Of a DNA stretch of 37,615 bases, positions 32,827 to 37,615 are shown one piece after another. Under the pieces are notes generated by a model, which was not told the origin of the DNA, searched no databases, and saw only the letters and a program-made list of their open reading frames with translations. Position numbers and translations under genes: made by a program. This DNA is from a candidate division Hyd24-12 bacterium UBA5074 (lineage in GTDB: Bacteria > Fermentibacterota > Fermentibacteria > Fermentibacterales > Fermentibacteraceae), in contig DIAQ01000103.1 of NCBI GenBank assembly GCA_002414865.1, forward strand, positions 1-37,615, in the 5' to 3' direction. Each line of letters begins with the position of its first letter. Position 1 is the first letter of the stretch.

Positions 32827-32874
32827 CCCATCCAATCCATCGGTTGGTGTGCCTCGCATGGATTACCCGCACGA

Positions 32875-33924
32875 TCAGGGCTTGTTCCATCTCCCGGCGT
32901 CGGAGAGAAGCTCCATCCAGGCCCTGCCGACGGATTCCGCCGAGTACCTCTCGAGCATCGAGCGCCTGGCGCCCGCCGACAATGCCGCCCTCGCCGGCGG
33001 ATTGTCCAGCAGCCAGACGGCCTGGGCGGCGAGCGTCCTCCAGTCACCCGGCGGGTGCAGCAGGCCGGTGATCCCGTCCTGCACCATGTCGACGAGCCCG
33101 TTCGTGGCCGCCGCGAGGACGGGCAGCCCGCTGGAGAGCATCTCCATGGCCGTCCGCGACACAGCTTCGCTCCCGAGGCTGGTCACGACCCCCAGGGCAG
33201 CCCGCGAGTAGAGCTCCTCTATCCTCTCGATCCTCCCGGGGAACTCCACCCTGTCCCCCACGCCGAGCGAGGAGGCCAGCGCGGCCATCTCGTCCAGGGT
33301 CCTCTGCGCGGGGGGGCCCGCGATCACGGCCCTGGCGCCGGGCATCGCAGCAAGCGCGCGCAGGAGTGTCTCGTGCCCCTTGACCTCGCTCATCCTGGCC
33401 GCCGCGACCAGCAGCCTGCCCTCCGCGCGCCCCCGTGGCCGGAACCTCGCGGTGTCCACCGGGAAGGGCACCACCGCCACGGGCCTTCTCCCGCCCCCGC
33501 CGTACCCGGAACAGGCCATGAACTCCGAGGCGAGGACGACCAGATCCGTCCTGGAGGAGACGAGACGGCCGAGCCTCCCCGGCCTGGGCCTCCTGATGTC
33601 CGAACGCACCCTGACGACTTTGGCAGGCCCTCCGGCCAGCACTGCGGCAGCCTGGTCCTCCGAGCGGTGTGCGATCACGAAGTCTGGCCTCCAGCGCTTC
33701 TCGAGCCGCGCCAGCGAGAGGGCGCCCGGAAGGAATCGGAGGCCGTCCAGCGAGAGCGGCAGGACGCGCAGTCCGCACTCCGCCGCCAGGGAGTGAACCG
33801 GGGAGCCGGGCGCGGCGCACAGCGCCACTTCGGCGCCTGCCCCTGCGAGGCACGAAGCCTGCGCCACAGCACCCTCCGCAGTGGCGTTCAGCCATCTGCA
33901 GCTGACCAGTACGAGAGCTCTCAG
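32875..33924 (-). CDS. Glycosyltransferase family 4 protein (CTG start proposed)
   Basis: 349 residues of the GT-B fold. The N-terminal strand RALVLVSCRWLNATAEG opens it. The C-terminal half has LLVAAARMSEVKGHETLLRA, VEFPGRIERIEELY and the E-x7-E signature in SEAVSRTAMEMLSSGLPVLA. It transfers a sugar from a nucleotide donor; donor and acceptor unknown. CTG 33924 has GGAGG eight bases upstream (33933-33937) and starts right at the first strand. ATG 33966 gives a 14-residue extension with no ribosome site, and a TATATT box (33956-33961) lies between the two. Confidence 0.85.
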   Translation of the reverse strand: MRALVLVSCRWLNATAEGAVAQASCLAGAGAEVALCAAPGSPVHSLAAECGLRVLPLSLDGLRFLPGALSLARLEKRWRPDFVIAHRSEDQAAAVLAGGPAKVVRVRSDIRRPRPGRLGRLVSSRTDLVVLASEFMACSGYGGGGRRPVAVVPFPVDTARFRPRGRAEGRLLVAAARMSEVKGHETLLRALAAMPGARAVIAGPPAQRTLDEMAALASSLGVGDRVEFPGRIERIEELYSRAALGVVTSLGSEAVSRTAMEMLSSGLPVLAAATNGLVDMVQDGITGLLHPPGDWRTLAAQAVWLLDNPPARAALSAGARRSMLERYSAESVGRAWMELLSDAGRWNKP

Positions 33925-34059
33925 GATCCCACCCTCCGGTTGCCTGACATGCCTGAATATATCCATCGGCTCTGCGGCGCCTCCCTCCGACCCAGGGCGG
34001 CGGGATTCCCGGAAGCCTCCCGACAGCAGCCCATGTCGACCGGGAGGGGGAGTGTCAGA

Positions 34060-34947
34060 TCACCTCCAGCTTGCCCATGGTCGAGGACGGCTTGTGAAGG
34101 CGGAGCCCCCCGGGCCGGCATCGGGCGCAGCGAGCCCTGGAGGAGGGTCGCCGACACGATCGAGACCTGGATCGGGATCGCAGTCCTCCGGCAGGCCTGT
34201 TGATGCATCGATGCGATGGACCATCCACAGATTCGGATCCCTGTATGTCCCTCTGTCGGCCTCCAGGTCGATCTCCAGCGGTTGGAGACCCCCGGGGATG
34301 CAGTACGACCCGCTGGCGGGAAACGACAGGCCGGTCCAGGATTCCCACCCGGCGACGGACTCGGTGACCGTCAGCGTGTCCGGTGCGACGGCAAGGATCG
34401 ATGCGCCCATCCGCCAATGGGTTCTGATCCAGGGATCGACCGGTGCGCCCTCCGCATCCCTCCACCCGGCATAGGCTTCCATGGAGGCCAGCGGCCATCG
34501 CTCCTTGAGGACGGGGCGCACGGGGGCGATCAGGCATGTGCAGGAGCGGCGCGACCCGAGAATCTTCATCCGCTCGAGGACGGCCCGGCTGAGCCCCCTT
34601 CCCCGCATGTCGGGCCGGACGAGGACCGCGAGCGCAGAGATGGCCCCTGCCACCCTCCCGCTCCGCAGGTCCGCGGAGGCCCTGGCGATGATCTCCTCGA
34701 TGCGGGAAGGCAGTCCGCCGATCGTGCCGTCCCATGAGAGGGGCACGCAGTGGCCAGCCGCGACAGGTTCTCCTAGAGGATCGAGCAAGGCGGTCTGGAA
34801 CGAGGGGAACTCCTCGGGGAGCAGATGCCAGCTCCTCACGTCGCCATGGAGCAGGAACCCGGGCCAGCAGGCCTCTCCCAGGCGCTCCAGCCCCGTAAGC
34901 AGACCCGGCTGCGCGCGCAGGTCGGAGAATCGCAGCCTCACGGTCAT
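34060..34947 (-). CDS. GNAT-fold N-acetyltransferase-like protein
   Basis: 295 residues. The acetyl-CoA loop is ALAVLVRPDMRGRGLSRAVLERM (R-x-x-G-x-G/A type). Surrounding elements (GHCVPLSWDG, LKERWPLASMEAY, GLQPLEIDLEADRGTY, PNLWMVHRI) match a large GNAT group acting on unknown substrates. The typical domain ends near MVHRI; here about 48 extra residues follow, rich in Asp, Pro and Gly, without visible fold, perhaps from loss of an earlier stop. ATG start four bases after the DUF3788 stop. Confidence is in the fold, not the substrate. Confidence 0.75.
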   Translation of the reverse strand: MTVRLRFSDLRAQPGLLTGLERLGEACWPGFLLHGDVRSWHLLPEEFPSFQTALLDPLGEPVAAGHCVPLSWDGTIGGLPSRIEEIIARASADLRSGRVAGAISALAVLVRPDMRGRGLSRAVLERMKILGSRRSCTCLIAPVRPVLKERWPLASMEAYAGWRDAEGAPVDPWIRTHWRMGASILAVAPDTLTVTESVAGWESWTGLSFPASGSYCIPGGLQPLEIDLEADRGTYRDPNLWMVHRIDASTGLPEDCDPDPGLDRVGDPPPGLAAPDAGPGGSAFTSRPRPWASWR

Positions 34948-34951
34948 GCGT

Positions 34952-35374
34952 TCATTCCGGGGAGAGCTTCATCGCAACCAGGATCTCGACGGCGCCTGCG
35001 TCCCGCGCCGTCCTGACCTCGAACCTGAGCCCACGCCCCTCGGCATGCACAGGCGCGTTGTCGAGCGCCTTCCTGATGTCTTCCGGAAGCGAGTCCCCTA
35101 CCGGACTCGAGGCGGCCCTGCCGCCCAGGACGATGCCGGCCAGGAAGAAGCCCCGTGCCGGGATCAGGTAAAGGATGCGCCGCTCCCCCAGCAGGAGCCG
35201 GTACGACCAGCCGAACGACCTGCCGGCAAAGGCCCATTTCCCTGCAAGCCCTTCTATTCGCTCCGAGAGACGCCTCTCGATGCCCTCCCACAGATCTGCC
35301 GAGCTCCCGAGCACGGACTCGAGATCGTCCCTGCCGGGCGGAGCTCCTGCGTCAGTGAAAGCGCTCAGGGCCAG
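34952..35374 (-). CDS. DUF3788 family protein (CTG start proposed)
   Basis: 140 residues. The DUF3788 core is clear: SYRLLLGERRILYLIPARGF, GIVLGGRA, DNAPVHAEGRGLRFEV and LVAMKLSPE. An automatic GTG start at 35314 would remove the family's N-terminus. CTG 35374, with AAGGAG (35381-35386) six bases upstream, gives ALSAFTDAGAPPGRDDLESV then LGSSADLW, which is how the family normally begins. The first in-frame stop upstream lies 39 bases before it. Function unknown. It sits between an Mg2+ ATPase and a GNAT protein. Confidence 0.82.
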   Translation of the reverse strand: MALSAFTDAGAPPGRDDLESVLGSSADLWEGIERRLSERIEGLAGKWAFAGRSFGWSYRLLLGERRILYLIPARGFFLAGIVLGGRAASSPVGDSLPEDIRKALDNAPVHAEGRGLRFEVRTARDAGAVEILVAMKLSPE

Positions 35375-35401
35375 GATATGCTCCTTCGGTCGAGGAAACG
35401 G

Positions 35402-37615
35402 TCACGCGGCCCTCATGTCCTCGCGGTGGTAGAAAAGCTTCTTCGCGAACTCGGTAGCGAAGACATAGAGGCCTGTCAGCGACACCATGGCGAGCAGGAG
35501 CTTCCACGGCAGGGGCACGAATCCCAGGGCGGACGCCCCGGGGGCGTAGGGCAGCACAAGGGTCACCCCGGCGAAGATCAGGGTGCTGATCAGGAGCAGG
35601 GAGCCGGGGCGGCTCCTGAAGAAGACGCGGCGGGTCCTCACGACGAGTGCGATCACCAGCTCGGTCATGAGGGATTCCACGAACCAGCCCGTCCTGAACT
35701 GCTCCGGCGACGCACGGAAGATCAGGAGGAGGGTGGCGAAGGCCAGGAAGTCGAATGCCGAGCTGACCAGGCCGAAGACCACCATGTAGTCCCTGATGAA
35801 CCGGGTGTCCCATCGGCGCGGCTTCCTGACCCACTCGGGATCCACGCTGTCCCCGGCCATGGTGGTCGCCGGGATGTCCGAGAGGAAGTTGTTCAGGAGG
35901 ATCTGGGGCGCCGTCATGGGCAGGAACGGGAGCAGGAGCGAAGCGCCCGCCATGCTGAACATGTTCCCGAAGTTGGCGCTTATCGTCGTCAGTATGTACT
36001 TGAGCGTGTTCGAGAAGGTGCGGCGCCCCTCGTCGATGCCGTCTCTCAGGATATCCAGGTCGGCCCGGAGGAGGACGAAGTCCGCCGCCTCCCTTGCGAC
36101 ATCCACCGCCGTGCTCACGGAGATGCCGACATCGGCCGCGTGGAGGGCGGGGGCGTCGTTGATGCCGTCCCCCATGTAGCCTACCACGTGTCCGGTCTTC
36201 CGGAGGGCTGCAATTATGCGCTCCTTCTGATTCGGATCCACTTCCGCGAAGATCGCCGTGCGCTCCGCGAGGTGGACCAGGGCCTCGTCCCCCATCGACG
36301 AGAGCTCGCTCCCGGTTATCACTCCCGCCGTGGAGAGGCCGACGGCCGCTGCAACGTGGACCGCCACCTCCCGGCTGTCGCCCGTGATCACCTTGAGCTG
36401 GACCCCGCGGTCCTCCAGGTCGTGGATCACATTCCCGATCCCCTCCCTGGGAGGATCCAGGAACAGCAGGAAGCCGGCAAAAACCATATCCCTCTCGTCG
36501 GAGCGGGAGAACCCCCCGTCGCCGGGGCCGGAATCCCTCGTCGCCACCCCGAGGACGCGATATCCCTGCGCGCTCCAGTCACGGAACCTGGTCAGCAGGA
36601 ACGCCCGAGCAGCCTCGTCCAGAGGGGCCTCGGCGGCTCCCTCACGAATGCCGGTGCAGAGTCCGAGGACATGTCCGAGGGCGCCCTTCGTGACGATGGT
36701 CCTCCGGCCCCCCGTATCCTCGACCACCACGGTCAGACACTTCCGGACGAAGTCGTAGGGGATCTCGTAGATCTTCCTCCAGGCGGAGGTGTCCAGGCCC
36801 GCCTTGCCCGCCTGGACCGTGATCGCGGCGTCCAGCGGATTGTCCAGGCCGGTCTGGAATGCGGCGTTGAGGAAGGCCCAGGACAGGACGGCTTCGGATG
36901 CTGCACCCTGCGGGTCGGTCGCGCCGTCCAGCCCGACGACGCCCTCGGTGAGCGTTCCCGTCTTGTCCGTGCAGAGGATGTCCATGCTGCCGAAGTTCTC
37001 GATGGAGCTCATCCTGCGTACGATTACGCCGTGCCGCGCCATCCTCTGGGCGCCGTGCGAGAGCGTGATGCTGACGATGGCCGGCAGCAGCTCCGGCGTG
37101 AGGCCGACCGCGAGGGCCAGCGAGAAGAGGAGCGAATCGATCGCGGGCTTCCCGAGCAGGAAGTTGAAGGAGAGCACTATCACCACCATAACGAGCATGA
37201 CCTGGGTCAGCAGGCTGCCGAAGCGGTGGATGCCCCGCTCGAACTCCGTCTCGGACGGACGCATGCCGAGGCGATGGGCGATCCCGCCCAGCACAGTGTC
37301 CCGGCCCGTCACGACGACCAGCAGGCGGGCTGTCCCGCTGCTCACGCTGGTCCCCATGAATGCGCAGTTGGACCTCTCCGCCAGGCTCGAGACGGCGGGT
37401 GCCGCACCCGGCGCCTTCTCGACGGGAAAGGTCTCCCCGGTGAGCGTCGCCTGGCTCACGTACAGGTCGTCGGACTCCAGGAGGATCCCGTCCGCGGGCA
37501 CGAGGCTTCCGGCGGACAGCTGGAGGACATCCCCCGGGACGATCTCGACGGAGGGGATCGCGAGCAGCCTGCCTCCGCGGTAGACCTGCGACTTCAGGGT
37601 GATCTTCGAGCGGAG
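35402..37615 (-). CDS. mgtA: Magnesium-transporting P-type ATPase, MgtA type (5' end beyond window)
   Basis: 737 residues are visible; the frame is open to the right edge, so roughly 150 N-terminal residues (first helices) are missing. P-type motifs: VPGDVLQLSAGSLVPADG, TLTGETFPVEK (actuator), CTDKTGTLTEG (phosphorylated Asp), YMGDGINDAPALHAADVG (hinge). The transmembrane stretch LALAVGLTPELLPAIVSITL and the LNNFLSDIPATTMAGD segment in the C-terminal helices are typical of Mg2+-importing P3B ATPases. Ten membrane helices are expected in the full protein. Its 5' region and any regulatory leader are outside the window. Confidence 0.92.
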   Translation of the reverse strand, partial: LRSKITLKSQVYRGGRLLAIPSVEIVPGDVLQLSAGSLVPADGILLESDDLYVSQATLTGETFPVEKAPGAAPAVSSLAERSNCAFMGTSVSSGTARLLVVVTGRDTVLGGIAHRLGMRPSETEFERGIHRFGSLLTQVMLVMVVIVLSFNFLLGKPAIDSLLFSLALAVGLTPELLPAIVSITLSHGAQRMARHGVIVRRMSSIENFGSMDILCTDKTGTLTEGVVGLDGATDPQGAASEAVLSWAFLNAAFQTGLDNPLDAAITVQAGKAGLDTSAWRKIYEIPYDFVRKCLTVVVEDTGGRRTIVTKGALGHVLGLCTGIREGAAEAPLDEAARAFLLTRFRDWSAQGYRVLGVATRDSGPGDGGFSRSDERDMVFAGFLLFLDPPREGIGNVIHDLEDRGVQLKVITGDSREVAVHVAAAVGLSTAGVITGSELSSMGDEALVHLAERTAIFAEVDPNQKERIIAALRKTGHVVGYMGDGINDAPALHAADVGISVSTAVDVAREAADFVLLRADLDILRDGIDEGRRTFSNTLKYILTTISANFGNMFSMAGASLLLPFLPMTAPQILLNNFLSDIPATTMAGDSVDPEWVRKPRRWDTRFIRDYMVVFGLVSSAFDFLAFATLLLIFRASPEQFRTGWFVESLMTELVIALVVRTRRVFFRSRPGSLLLISTLIFAGVTLVLPYAPGASALGFVPLPWKLLLAMVSLTGLYVFATEFAKKLFYHREDMRAA

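Noticed and set aside
33967..34059. Possible small gene or terminator between GNAT and GT4 genes
   Set aside because: Short GC-rich self-complementary stretches occur, but none has a usable loop and no ORF has a ribosome site.

Overview
This is a gene-dense, high-GC bacterial chromosome segment: 38 protein-coding genes, two of them cut by the window edges. I see no rRNA, tRNA, CRISPR array or insertion sequence. Several features point loosely to a high-GC lineage of the FCB group (Fermentibacterota-like): a DUF2723 membrane protein, large membrane proteins with helical-repeat tails, archaeal-type phosphoglycerate mutase, RNase HIII, a DapL-type aminotransferase, and many lipoproteins and TPR proteins. 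That placement is a guess. The genes themselves are ordinary chromosomal housekeeping genes plus some lineage-specific ones.

Layout. (1) 1-10479, plus strand: the tail of an unknown gene; three large integral membrane proteins (unknown, DUF2723, GT-C-like with a repeat tail); a biotin-dependent carboxyltransferase with its biotin carrier; a secreted GHL10-type glycoside hydrolase-like lipoprotein; and an AlaX-type tRNA editing protein. (2) 10484-12442, minus strand: a small RRM RNA-binding protein with its own sigma70-like promoter and a ~200-nt structured leader, then a TPR lipoprotein, both with hairpin terminators. (3) 12532-13044, plus: an L,D-transpeptidase with its own promoter. (4) 13041-27651, minus: an 18-gene run with almost no gaps (dapL, folB, folK, deoxynucleoside kinase, panC, panD, glmU-like, HIT, LytR_C, rsfS, argS, PfkB kinase, purM, apgM, nadA, C26 amidotransferase, manA, manC). 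It covers cofactor, nucleotide, sugar-nucleotide and amino-acid metabolism plus translation. (5) 27816-30682, plus: a small duplicated-domain protein coupled to a nuclease-helicase fusion. (6) 30757-37615, minus: a small repeat lipoprotein, RNase HIII, DUF3108, a GT4 glycosyltransferase, a GNAT protein, DUF3788 and an MgtA-type Mg2+ ATPase that runs off the end.

The most unusual signal is translational. Eleven junctions are four-base NTGA stop/start overlaps. They use all four NTG codons, and ATG is a minority of all starts. In five genes the best-supported start is CTG: 8155, 22762, 26096, 33924 and 35374. The HIT gene is the clearest case, because only a CTG start keeps the family's N-terminal LWAPWR motif without running back into glmU. 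Other points of interest are a GlmU with a truncated acetyltransferase half, a Rad3/DinG-like helicase fused to a PD-(D/E)XK nuclease with a DEAA box, UUCG-capped terminators, and an 11-bp inverted repeat linking the promoter and the ribosome-binding-site region of the RRM gene.
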